From the NCBI GenBank assembly GCA_009746045.1, contig RPFO01000065.1:5031368-5095367 (forward strand): 64,000 bases of DNA. The letters run 5' to 3'. Within the stretch, counting starts at the first letter, position 1. Every line of letters begins with the position of its first letter. The notes beneath the pieces are model-generated. The model was not told the DNA's origin, did not search any database, and was given only the letters and a program-made list of their open reading frames with translations. Source of the DNA: Mesostigma viride. Its lineage: Eukaryota > Streptophyta > Mesostigmatophyceae > Mesostigmatales > Mesostigmataceae. Shown one piece after another: positions 10,986 through 20,280 of this stretch. The translations under genes and the position numbers were made by a program.

Positions 10986-12179
10986 CCTTAGTCGGGAGGA
11001 CCATTTTTGGCACTTTCAGACCCCTGAAAATGAGAAAAATCATAACTCACAGGCCACAACTCCAAATACCCCCAACCAAGATGCTAGGAGTATCTACACT
11101 TCGAGGGCTTTCAGAATATGCAATAATACTACGGGTTTATTGAGGCATTTGGATGATAGCTCCAGTCAAACTTGGCCAAAAGACGATCTTTTTTCCCCAA
11201 GGAAAAGTGAACCCCCACCTAACTTCCCAGGGAGGGTATGGAATCTCAACAACATCATTGGACGACTTAGTTGGATATAGTCCAATGGTGCCTTCCTTGG
11301 GTCAGACCACCCGGATAACCCATTAGACCTATATAAGGTGCTCATATACGGACCGTGTGGGTTACGCGCGCGTAAACAGCCAACTATGACATGCAATACA
11401 AGAATGCATTATAACAAGCTATAAAAGATTGCCGAAGGTGCTGGAATACAAACATGTTGCCTACCTGCATTAACAAAATGATATGCCCCAAAGAAATGCC
11501 ATAAAGTGGTCACTTTCAGGGCTAATGCCGCTTTTTACAGCAGGCATGGAAGCTTGCTGAAAGATGCACAAGAAAGCTCGTCAAATATAATGCATGTGAG
11601 ACGTATTCCGCTGCAAAGGACACGCAAACACGTTGCCGTACCTGGCTCGTTCACGTCCTGCCCGGGTTCCACTGGCCGGGACCCTCATATCTCACACCGC
11701 ATGGGCAGGTATTTGGCGTGATGCCTTCAAACGAAGTGACAGGCCCGCTGATGAATCATTTTAGTTAGTCTTGTTTGATTTGCCAGGCTCACGTAGATAC
11801 TTGCCAAATCAGTCACTAGCTATTCAGTTTTGTAAATTGTATCAAGGAGTTAATCTGGTAAATTGTATATTTATTCTGGAATATTTGTAACAGGTGTTGA
11901 CTGCATGTCATGCCACGCCACCAAGGCGCAAGCCTCACACGCGGTCAGTGTTAATCACGTCGTGCACATATCACTGATGGCCAAAACAGCTTGTCGATCA
12001 TCCACGGTACACCCAAAATCCGATCTTCGAAGAAAGCCGATCGGCGGCGCGGTATCGGATGGTATGGATGACAAGAGGGAGCTCGCAGTAGAGCTCGCCC
12101 GGGTGCGGTGCTCTTGGTAGCGGACGCCGAGGATGTGACGGAGCATTCTAGTGACGGTGATGTCAAGCTGCTAGCTTGC
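10986..12179. other. Unassigned sequence
   Basis: No gene, repeat or RNA recognised. Short open frames (10906-11280, 11506-11721, 11863-12120) have no family motif. The AT-richer composition resembles the other non-genic stretches here. Confidence 0.3.
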
Positions 12180-13590
12180 TCAGCGCCTGGTCCAGGGTCC
12201 ACGCCTCGCTAAAAGGAGGATACTGAGGAGAAGGGCCTTGAACAGAATACACTTCTGCCGCTCACTCAGGTAGCGACATGTCCAGAACCTGTCATGGCTG
12301 CAGAGGGCCGCCCAGGCCTGGCCATGAATGCGGGTGTTGATGTTGTCGGCCGTTGAGGGAAGCCAGCTGCCAAGGATCTTGAAGCGAGTCGCCGAGGGGA
12401 CGGGGCTTTGGTCCAGCAAGAGGAGCCCTGGTGGGTGGGGTGGTCCCAGCGGGGAAGCCAATGGCCATGACCTCCGTTTTCTTGCTTTGTCGTCGTTTTC
12501 TTGCTGATCATAAGCCCCACCGCCCACGCTTCCAGCGACAAGCTATCTAGCCAGAGTTGGGCGGGGTCTCCACGAGAGTCGTGTCATCAGCGTAGATCAT
12601 GCAGATCGTTCAGTCGGTAGGGTGGGTCAACCCCGCCGTATAACTGGCGTGCTCTGTGACTGACCTTGATCCCTGGCGCGGGCACCCCTTCACCCCGGCA
12701 AAGCGGGCTTGTGCACGCCTCACGATGTAGTCCACCATAATGATGAATAGATATGGGGAGAGCACACACCCCTGCCACACCCCTGTGTGCAGGGGGAGCG
12801 CCGGCCGGAGTGACGCCATCAGCGGTACGGACCTGGGCTTGGGACCCTTCATTGCTGCGACGTCAGCAGCAAGGGGGGTCACGTGCTGCAGAAAGGCTTC
12901 CATGAGGATGGAACGGAGGGTGGGGGCGGAGATGGATGGAGCCCAGATCTCGCCGTCAGAGCGCTGGAGAAGGGAGGTGAGGATGGCGTGCTGGAGTTGG
13001 GGGCGGGGGCAGCCAAACAGCATGCCGTGGGCGGTCTAGCGGCTGCCGTTGCTGCCGAGGAGGCGGTCTTGGTCGTAGAGATGGAGGCACAGGTCGTAAA
13101 GCGAGGCGTAGTCCCCGTAGAAGATGCAGTGCAGAGCATCGGACGGAGACATGTTGGTCTAGTCGTGATCATCGACCTGGAAAGGTTGGGGCCGAAAGCG
13201 CGGTTCAGAGGGGCGGGACCCTCCTGTTTTGTCGGCTGAGCGGGTGCGTTTCGGGTCAGGCGATGCTGATGGCGATGGCGAGGCATTGAGCCCGGGAGGT
13301 TGCTGGGCGACCACCAGTGCACGACTAACGTGTCACCGCTGCCTGCCGGACCTGAGAGCGAAGCTGCAGCCTGAGCTGCAGAATTTTCATGGCCGAGCGC
13401 ATCCGCCAAACTGCGTTGCGTCAAAGGATGTTTGCTCGTCATATATTGCGTTTTAGATTCGGAAAATTATATCAGCATGTGCATCTTAGAAAGACGAAGC
13501 GATAGTGATATTCACGGCTAAATTTGGTGCTCAAACGTGAAAGTTATGAGCTCCGCCGTCAGCCATGGCTACCTCGTGGCTCGTGGTTGT
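12180..13590 (-). pseudogene. LINE with internal deletion joining ORF1 to ORF2 reverse transcriptase
   Basis: On the minus strand a shared 5' leader (13590-13443) is followed by ORF1, starting MTSKHPLTQRSLADAL at 13442 and frameshifted. Near 12850 the ORF1 text (AADVAAM) passes abruptly into reverse transcriptase: GVWQGCVLSPYLF and VDYIVRRAQARF. The catalytic motif YADDTTLVE follows in another frame (about 12594 downward), and then FKILGSWLPSTADNINTRI of the thumb region. Intact LINEs of this kind have a longer ORF1, an endonuclease and a linker between these parts, so several kilobases have been lost. Multiple frameshifts make the copy dead. Confidence 0.75.
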
Positions 13591-13604
13591 GTCATTGCGG
13601 AGGC

Positions 13605-15600
13605 ATTAATTAATTAATTAATTAGGAACATAACTCCGTTGGGAGTATATGTAGCACATAGCCCTGAGAAGGGGCATATGAGCCTATAATACATTCTAAG
13701 CTACTTCCTGCAAGGGTGGGAATGTAAACAACACTTGCTCTAGGTGCACCAGGGCACCCGCACCCTCATGGTCTATCACGCTATGCCCGGGTAAGGGGGG
13801 AGCATGCCTGTGAGGGGGAAGATCATCATGGCTATACAAGAGCTATGGCATGGCTTCTCAGCAGGGAGTGACTCCCTGCATGGGCACAACATTACTAAAT
13901 AAGGCTAGGCATCGTCTGGAGTGTGGCTCATCATAGGCACACATGTACAGGATGAAATAAAGCGCGTGGCTTAGCTGGGATAGGGCCTCTAGGAGGCGTA
14001 CATGTACATGGCCACGGTCTATCTATTCTACACTACTACTGCTGTATTCCCCTAAGCTGGGGCGCCTGGAGTCGCTGGGGCCGCGGGGGTCGCCTGCCAG
14101 GGCTTGTGGCCGACGTAGATGGCCGCCCCCTTCCAGTACACCGGCTGCCCCGCCTTGGTCTGCCGGAGCTGGAGGTAGGTCGGCCATAGCTCCCGTCGCC
14201 GTTGTTGCTGCGCCAGGGTCAGGTCGTCATCAAGGGTGAAGAGAGTCTTCTCGAGCCGCTTGCGGCGTCTGAGAAAAGAAATCTTGTCCGCCGGGGTCTT
14301 AAAGGTGAGAAGGAGCGGGGGCGGCCCTGCCTTACCCCGCGCGCGGGGAAGGCGGTGGGCGGCCAGCTCGATCTCACCAGTAAGGCCCATGCGATCAAGG
14401 ATTTCTCTCTCAAAAGCACGCGCAAGCTTCTCGGAATTCTCACCTTCCTCCATCTTGAGATTCTTGACAATGACGTTAAGGCTGCGCTTGGCGAGCTCGG
14501 CCTCCTCGCGGAGGTCAAGCGTCTGCCGCTGGAGCTGTGCTGCGACGGCGGAGGTGGTGGAGGTGGTGTGCTCCCAGGTGGTGTCCGCCAGGTGGGTGTC
14601 CGCCCAGGTCGTGATGGGAGGAGCATCGCCGGCCAGGCCAGCCGAGGCTGGCTTGGCGGCAATGTCCTTCACTGCCTGGGCGGTGAGGCCTGCTGTGTTC
14701 TGCAAGACCTCGATAGCGATTGCATTATCCTTGAGGCGCTGGTCGATGTCGCGGAGCTGGGCGGTGATGGAGTCGGAGGAGGGGATGGCGGCGGTGGAGG
14801 AGGCGAGGAGGGTGGAGGTGGCGGTGGAAATGGTGGAGAGGAGGGGGAGCTCGGCAGCCAACGTGCTGCCCATGGCCGCCACATCTGCAGCGATGGGGGC
14901 CACGTGCTGCTCGAGGGCCTCCTTGAGGAGTGAGCGGATGGAGGCTTCGGTTAAGGTGGTGGTGAGGGGCTTTGGGGGCCAAAGCTCCTCGATGGAGCGT
15001 CCGGTCCAAGGAGGGAAAAGAGGGCGAATTGCTGGAGGTGGGGGCAGCGGGCGTTGAGGACGTCCTTGCCGAAATGGCGCCTCTGGAGGAAGGCATTGAC
15101 AAGGCGACCTTGGTGGGAAAGCTGCTTGCATAGTTCTATAAGAGAGGCATGCGTCCCGAAAAACACGTAGCCCAGGATGCGATCGGGTGTGAGCTTGTCA
15201 AAAAAGCCGGGCTGGCTGGCGTCAAAGTCGTACTCGTCCAGCAGCCCGTCAGGGCGACTGCGCTTGGGTTCGGGCGACGCTGCTGGCGATGCGGGCTCAG
15301 CAGGGGGATGGGCGACCACTCTAGAGCTTGGCTAGTGGCGCCGCTGCCTTCTGTCTGGCCGGTTGGCGAAGCTGCAGCCGGGGCTGCAGGCGTATTTTCA
15401 TTGCTGAGCGCAGCCGCCAGGCTGCGTTGCGTCGAGAGGCGTTTGCTCATCGTATAGTGCGTTATAGCTTCGGAAAATTATATCAGCATGTGCGTCTAAG
15501 AAAGACGAAGCGATTGTGATATTCACAGCTGAATTCGGTGCTCAAACGTGAAAGTTATGAGCTCCGACAGCCATGGCTACCTCGTGGCTCGTGGCTCGCG
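13605..15600 (-). mobile_element. ORF1-only non-autonomous LINE-family element
   Basis: Read on the minus strand, the element has the shared 5' leader (15600-15451), a full-length but frameshifted ORF1 (15450-14052), about 430 bp of 3' region, and a terminal (TTAA)n tail at 13605-13624. No endonuclease or reverse transcriptase lies between ORF1 and the tail. The arrangement resembles ORF1-only derivatives such as mammalian HAL1, which depend on another LINE for reverse transcription. That comparison is inference. The 3' region shares its end with the repeats at 10661 and 31640. Confidence 0.7.
14052..15450 (-). pseudogene. LINE ORF1 protein (coiled coil plus RRM-like RNA-binding region), two frameshifts
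   Basis: The N-terminus MSKRLSTQRSLAAALSNEN begins at the ATG at 15450. A second frame carries LLDEYDFDASQPGFFDKL and FGTHASLIELCKQLSHQGRL. The third frame (from about 15000) holds a long helical region (DIDQRLKDNAIAIEVLQN) and then RSLNVIVKNLKMEEGEN, FEREILDRMGL, ELAAHRLPRARGKAGPPP, LLTFKTPADKISFLRRR and FTLDDDLTLAQQQRRREL. The last set follows the order of L1-type ORF1 proteins, which bind RNA as trimers and act as chaperones in retrotransposition. The two frame changes are either mutations or sequencing errors. Confidence 0.75.
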
Positions 15601-15619
15601 GCTCGTGCCCACATGAGTT

Positions 15620-16440
15620 CTCTAGGATGGCATGTTATAATTTAATTTTAATCAAGGAGACAACCAGCGCATGTATAGCTGCGGAATCATGCCAGAGGTC
15701 CTAGTTCGAATCCATGTTGGAGCTTCTTGAACTTTCGTGTTTTTTGCGTCCCGGCGCGCTCGGCAGCATTAAGTTTGCTATCTCAATGAGACAACCAGCG
15801 CTATCTGTACTTGCTTACCTCAACAATAACCATGAGACATCACCAGTGCATGCCAGAAATCTGGAAAATCCGGAGAAAGGTAGCTGGAGCCTGCTACCTT
15901 TTATCCCCATTTGTCGAGTCGCTCAGGATGATGGAAACGGATCAGGAAATGTGAAACCACAAATATCATACCATTAAACCAGGCAACTTAAATTTCATAG
16001 TACAATTCTTTATTAAATCGATCAATGTGCACAACATTGAGGAACAGCTTTCTAGACATAATCAAGAGAAGGCGGTCCATGAAGACAGACAACTATATCA
16101 AAGAGACAACCAGCGCAGGCCAGAAATCGGGAGAATCCGGACCATGGTAGCTCGAGCCTGCCGTTATCTTTTCCGCGTTTTCGAGTCGTTCAGGATGATG
16201 AAGATGAATGGTGATGGAAATGTGTATCCTTGTGCATTGAAATTATGGCTGGCTTACGTGTGGAGCGACTAGATGACCTAGACGGTGGGGCCGGAAACAG
16301 CATGCTTGATCAGGGCGTGTGTTTCGAGCCTAACTGGCCGGGAGTGTCTAGTGGTGAGCACCATTGCTGCGATCGCTCTCCCACCATTTACGAGGAAATA
16401 CCCGCAAATGGAAAACCACTGAAAAGGTCTAGCTAGTCAG
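15620..16440. repeat. Dispersed repeat fragments; no gene
   Basis: Contains several copies of a short dispersed repeat with the phrase GAGACAACCAGCGC (near 15657, 15791 and 16102) and CCAGAAATC.GGA.AATCCGGA (near 15855 and 16120). The same text is present inverted at 28857-28900. A LINE 3'-end-like phrase (CATGTTATAATTTAATTTTA) sits at 15631-15650. No coding frame could be supported. Confidence 0.5.
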
Positions 16441-16655
16441 TCATCACGTTAGCCATGCCATGATTCCAAACGTCCAAGAAACTGCACACGGTGCAAAGGC
16501 AAAAAGCCGGAGGACAGCACTTTCAAATGTGCGGCGGGAACCAAAAGCCCACGGATGCCAGAAAACATCGTGTTGCGGCAGCGACGCGACGATGTGGACA
16601 ACGAATCCAGTGCCAAGCTCGGAACGGCCGCAAAGGAGATCTGGCATCACAGGGT

Positions 16656-18089
16656 TCAGATGTGCGGAGATACTATGCGATCCAGCCGGTCCACGACCTG
16701 TTTGTAGAGCTTGTGCCAAGGGGCAGCACCGAACAGATGTGGGTGACGTTGCAAAAAACATCGGACTTGACGGAGCATAATGGCTCGGTCATAGTCTTTG
16801 ACCAATAAACGCTGCAAGAGTTCAACAAGAGTTGTGATGAAATCAACACGATAAGAACAAAGACGGGAAAAACGATGTAACTGAGAAAGAACAACACTAT
16901 ATTTTGCTGTGTGGGAAAGGAGACTGTGAATATCGGGGTAACGAATAAAAGGAATTTGCTGGTATTTAGGATCCTTGCGCTTATCATAGACAGCCGTACG
17001 CCAGCCCTTCTTGTTATGGGTAATGTTAAGATCGAGGTAATTGCAATGAGTATCCTCCGACGTGAGCTTTAATGTGAGGGACGCTTGCGGGTAGATGCCA
17101 GGCAGACCAGCGGTGATATACAAATGGGTTGCGAAATCAGGGTTGTCGAAAGCGATGACATCATCAATGTATCGACATGTATGGATAAAACGCCTGATGA
17201 GAACATCATCGTTTGAGGCAATGAGATTCTCCATGAATGCAAGCTCATAAGTGTATAGATAGAGGTTTGCAAGGAGCCCGGCACAGTTAGTGCCCATAGG
17301 GATGCCGATAGCTTGTTGGTATACATCGCCCGCAAAACAGATGAAGGTGTTATCAACAAGATAAGAGATCCAATGAACAAGGTCAGCCTTCGTGATAATA
17401 TAATTATAACCATCCCGCACGATAGCACCTGCCGCGATCCCTGAGAGCCACGTTGCCGTGGGCGTGGTCTGAGAAACACGCACGTGCAGGTGGTTGCGCC
17501 CGTGAGGCCTACGTGCATACAGACGAGTAAGGAGGCTATCTAAACGAGCTTTCAAATCGTGCAAATCTAGTGTGGTATATAGAGTGGTGAAATCATAGGT
17601 GGCTATGGGCATAGGTATACGTTTCTCTGCTGCTGTCTTAGAACGGCTAAGGGCGGCAAGGCGTAGGCGTACTTGGGCTGAGTCTATGACGATCCAACTA
17701 CCAGCGCATTCATACCCGGCATTCGACAGCACCTCCACCCATAATGCATTGGCTTCGGGGAGAAGAGCATTCAAAGCATGGCAGATGAGTTTCGAGAGAG
17801 GCATCAGTGGGGCTGAATGCGACGCAGCAATGGTGCGCAAAGCAACAGGAGTTTTGTGCAGCTTAAGAGTGAGATACAGATATGGGAACGTAGTGGTGGT
17901 GGCGCGTCGCTGCCGCTTAAGGAATGCCCGAGCAAAAATGTTTTGGCTGTGCAGAAAAGCCCGATGAGCAGCAGTGATACTGGCGGTGGACTGTGCACGC
18001 TGAACATAGGTAGGGCTGGACGCCAACTCGTGTTGCAAAGTAGCAAGGTAGTGCTTTTGACAACTATATGGCTGACTACTACGTACCAC
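16656..18089 (-). CDS. Penelope-like element reverse transcriptase, probably 5'-truncated
   Basis: A single uninterrupted frame of about 477 residues with a full set of reverse transcriptase motifs in order: YLTLKLHKTPVALRTI (KLHK block typical of Penelope-like elements), YDFTTLYTTLDLHDL (first catalytic aspartate), GIPMGTNCAGLLANLYLYTYE, CRYIDDVIAF (catalytic YIDD) and LNITHNKKGWRTAVYDKR. The product would copy element RNA into DNA. The first in-frame codon is GTG, so the real start is probably upstream or lost. No GIY-YIG endonuclease is visible after the RT or in the 200 bp downstream. It could therefore be an endonuclease-lacking type or a truncated copy. The frame is intact, unlike nearby LINEs, suggesting a younger insertion. 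The superfamily call is from motif pattern and not from a search. Confidence 0.7.
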   Translation of the reverse strand: MVRSSQPYSCQKHYLATLQHELASSPTYVQRAQSTASITAAHRAFLHSQNIFARAFLKRQRRATTTTFPYLYLTLKLHKTPVALRTIAASHSAPLMPLSKLICHALNALLPEANALWVEVLSNAGYECAGSWIVIDSAQVRLRLAALSRSKTAAEKRIPMPIATYDFTTLYTTLDLHDLKARLDSLLTRLYARRPHGRNHLHVRVSQTTPTATWLSGIAAGAIVRDGYNYIITKADLVHWISYLVDNTFICFAGDVYQQAIGIPMGTNCAGLLANLYLYTYELAFMENLIASNDDVLIRRFIHTCRYIDDVIAFDNPDFATHLYITAGLPGIYPQASLTLKLTSEDTHCNYLDLNITHNKKGWRTAVYDKRKDPKYQQIPFIRYPDIHSLLSHTAKYSVVLSQLHRFSRLCSYRVDFITTLVELLQRLLVKDYDRAIMLRQVRCFLQRHPHLFGAAPWHKLYKQVVDRLDRIVSPHI

Positions 18090-18558
18090 GCCAAATGTAA
18101 ACTGATGATTGCTTATCCTTGGCCGTCTGGATCACATATTCAATTAGGGCAGGAACAGGGTGAAGCTATTGCAATTATTGAATAAAATAGATACAACACG
18201 CCCACCAGCCAACCTGGAACTAGACCTGCCCAACCAACAGCAGGGGACCCTAAGCTAACACGAAGCACAAGTGGCACAGGCACAGTAATGGATGCCAGAG
18301 ATCCCAAGGGACCTTAACTTTAAATCAGAAAGTCACCTCTCCTTCTGTGTGATCCATTTGATTGCACAGCAGACGTATGTGATGCTGTGAACGGTTGACC
18401 GTCCTTGAGCATGCAAAACACTCTTCAGTTGAAGGGCCCTGCGCAGAACACAGGCTGTCATGTTTGCTGCAGTCATGGAGCACGAAAGCACCAGAGCCCT
18501 CAAGTTCACAGCATTAGCACGCTGGGCATGGCATGGATCCCATGCCTATCAGGGGTCC

Positions 18559-19680
18559 TCACGCCAATGGCTTGCGGCCCAGGATGAAGAACATGGGCGT
18601 GAACGTCCCGGTCTCGCCGCCCTCTACCAAATCAATGGCAGTCTGGACGAGCATGGCGTGCACCTCCTTGACACCCTTGGGCGCAATCCTGAGGAATGAC
18701 AAGACTTCAACCAGCGCGTGCGTCAAGTACATGCGCCACTTGCCCATCTTGAGCTTATTGTACCACGGCAGCGCAGGGGGAAGGGCCAGGTCCTGGGAAA
18801 TCAGGATCTCAAAACCGGCCTTCTTGGCAGCGTCTATGCACTGCTGGTAGGACCGCATCTCGGGAAGGGCGTTGCCATAGTTGATCGAGTCAGCAATGCG
18901 CACATGCTCGGGGTTGTTCTTGTCGTACAGTTTCGTGGTCACCCACTCGTACGTCCCGAAAAGCTTGCCGGGCTTGAGAACGCGGAAACATTCCTTGTAC
19001 ACATCCTCGATAGAGGGCGCGTGGCAGGTAGCCTCGATGGCGTACACGGCGTCGAAGGTGCAGTTCTCGAAAGGCATTTTCAAGAAATTGCCCTGCACGG
19101 CGTTGCACAAGTGCTCCAGCCCCATGCGCTTGTTATGGTGCTTGCACCGGTTGACCTGATATTCGTTAATGGTGATTCCTGTTACCTTCGCACCAGTATG
19201 CGCCGCGATTGCGCGCATCGGCCCGCCCACTCCGCAGCCCACGTCCAGGGCCTTCATCCCGGGCTTAAGTTCCAATTTATCACCCATGTAGTGCTCATGA
19301 AGCCGGTTTGATTCGGCGTAACTCCTCCCCTTTGTCTGCGGAGAAAAGTGGAAGCTCTGGCCCCAGCCCCACTCGTACATGTCGGTGACGAGGTCATAGA
19401 AAGTATTCACCAGGTCGGGAGTGGTGTGCTTCTTCTCGATTCCCTTGCCATTCGTCTGCGCAAATCCCTTGTCAAGGTCGTCGAACTTCGCCTTCACCTC
19501 CTTGCGGTCGACCTTTCCATGGCCAATGACGCTGTAACTTTCCGGTTTGACGCGGACAAGATTATAAACGGCACGGCCCACCGCAATCGCGCCCACGGAG
19601 GCAGCGACGCCAAGTATCAATCCAGAATTCTCGGACGCCGTCGAGACTGCACTCGACCAGGCATCCTTCAAGCCACCCAT
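18559..19680 (-). CDS. SMT1: Sterol C24-methyltransferase (cycloartenol-type)
   Basis: This enzyme transfers a methyl group from S-adenosylmethionine to C24 of a sterol side chain, the branch step that makes phytosterols or ergosterol. The intronless frame encodes 373 residues from the ATG at 19680; a longer frame upstream starts only at TTG. Residues 21-40 form a hydrophobic membrane anchor, consistent with the endoplasmic reticulum. Family motifs are all present: YEWGWGQSFHF (102-112, sterol-binding region I), LDVGCGVGGP (145-154, SAM-binding motif I), EATCHAP (216-222) and FRVLKPGKLFGTYEW. Length is normal for plant and algal SMTs. The gene is divergent from the TM9SF gene, with 600 bp between the two ATGs, so the two may share a promoter region. 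Cycloartenol rather than another sterol as substrate is inferred from green-lineage context. Confidence 0.93.
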   Translation of the reverse strand: MGGLKDAWSSAVSTASENSGLILGVAASVGAIAVGRAVYNLVRVKPESYSVIGHGKVDRKEVKAKFDDLDKGFAQTNGKGIEKKHTTPDLVNTFYDLVTDMYEWGWGQSFHFSPQTKGRSYAESNRLHEHYMGDKLELKPGMKALDVGCGVGGPMRAIAAHTGAKVTGITINEYQVNRCKHHNKRMGLEHLCNAVQGNFLKMPFENCTFDAVYAIEATCHAPSIEDVYKECFRVLKPGKLFGTYEWVTTKLYDKNNPEHVRIADSINYGNALPEMRSYQQCIDAAKKAGFEILISQDLALPPALPWYNKLKMGKWRMYLTHALVEVLSFLRIAPKGVKEVHAMLVQTAIDLVEGGETGTFTPMFFILGRKPLA

Positions 19681-20280
19681 GGTAATGGCGATAAAACACG
19701 CCGCTGGTGGCTCGGCGGCCAAAAAGCGACGAGTCCGTCACGAGCTCGCGTTCTTTGTGAATGGTGGCCGCGGCCGCGAGAAGACGTTGAATTTGTCGAC
19801 CTGTACAAGCCGCACGACCAGCACATTGCGTGGCCGGCTGCCAGCTAAACTAGGCCAGGATTCGTGCTGCGGTCACGGACACCGGTCATGTATCTTGCAC
19901 ATCTCGCACTGGATGCACATTGCCACAAATTAGATGTAAGAGTTGCACCCACTCTTGGCGCGCTATCTCCAGATCTGGGGGTCATAGTACAGGACTCGGG
20001 TTAAGTTCACCCCAGGTCAAGTTCCGGCTACCATATCGACGGCTGCGCACCGGCTACCAGCCGGGGCCAGACACCCTGACGACGCATGACGCGACGAGAA
20101 TGGGGACAGCCCCCCACCTGCTGTGGCGGACCAAGCGAGTCTCCGAGTTTGGGACAACGCATTGCCCTCCCGCGTGACGACTTACGAAGACGAAGCCTCG
20201 GGTGGAATTTCCACGAAGCGGGAGCAGTGCCTAGGTGGTAGTGGGGGGAGTTTCAGTGCGCTAGTGGAAGTTGCAGGAAA
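19681..20280. promoter_or_regulatory. Divergent intergenic region between SMT1 and the TM9SF gene
   Basis: Six hundred bases separate the two start codons, which face away from each other. The promoters and 5' untranslated regions of both genes must lie here. No TATA box or recognisable element stands out. The assignment is from gene layout only. Confidence 0.55.

Noticed and set aside
14202-15057. Long plus-strand frames opposite the ORF1 at 14052-15450
   Set aside because: Antisense shadows of a GC-rich coding region. The minus strand has the family motifs.
15690-15725. tRNA-like B box (GGTCCTAGTTCGAATCC) and a similar one near 28980
   Set aside because: The T-arm stem does not pair, and no A box or acceptor stem is visible. 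At most an old tRNA-derived repeat.
19681-19722. SMT1 N-terminal extension of 14 residues
   Set aside because: The extended frame starts at TTG. The ATG at 19680 is followed directly by a typical short N-terminus and membrane anchor.
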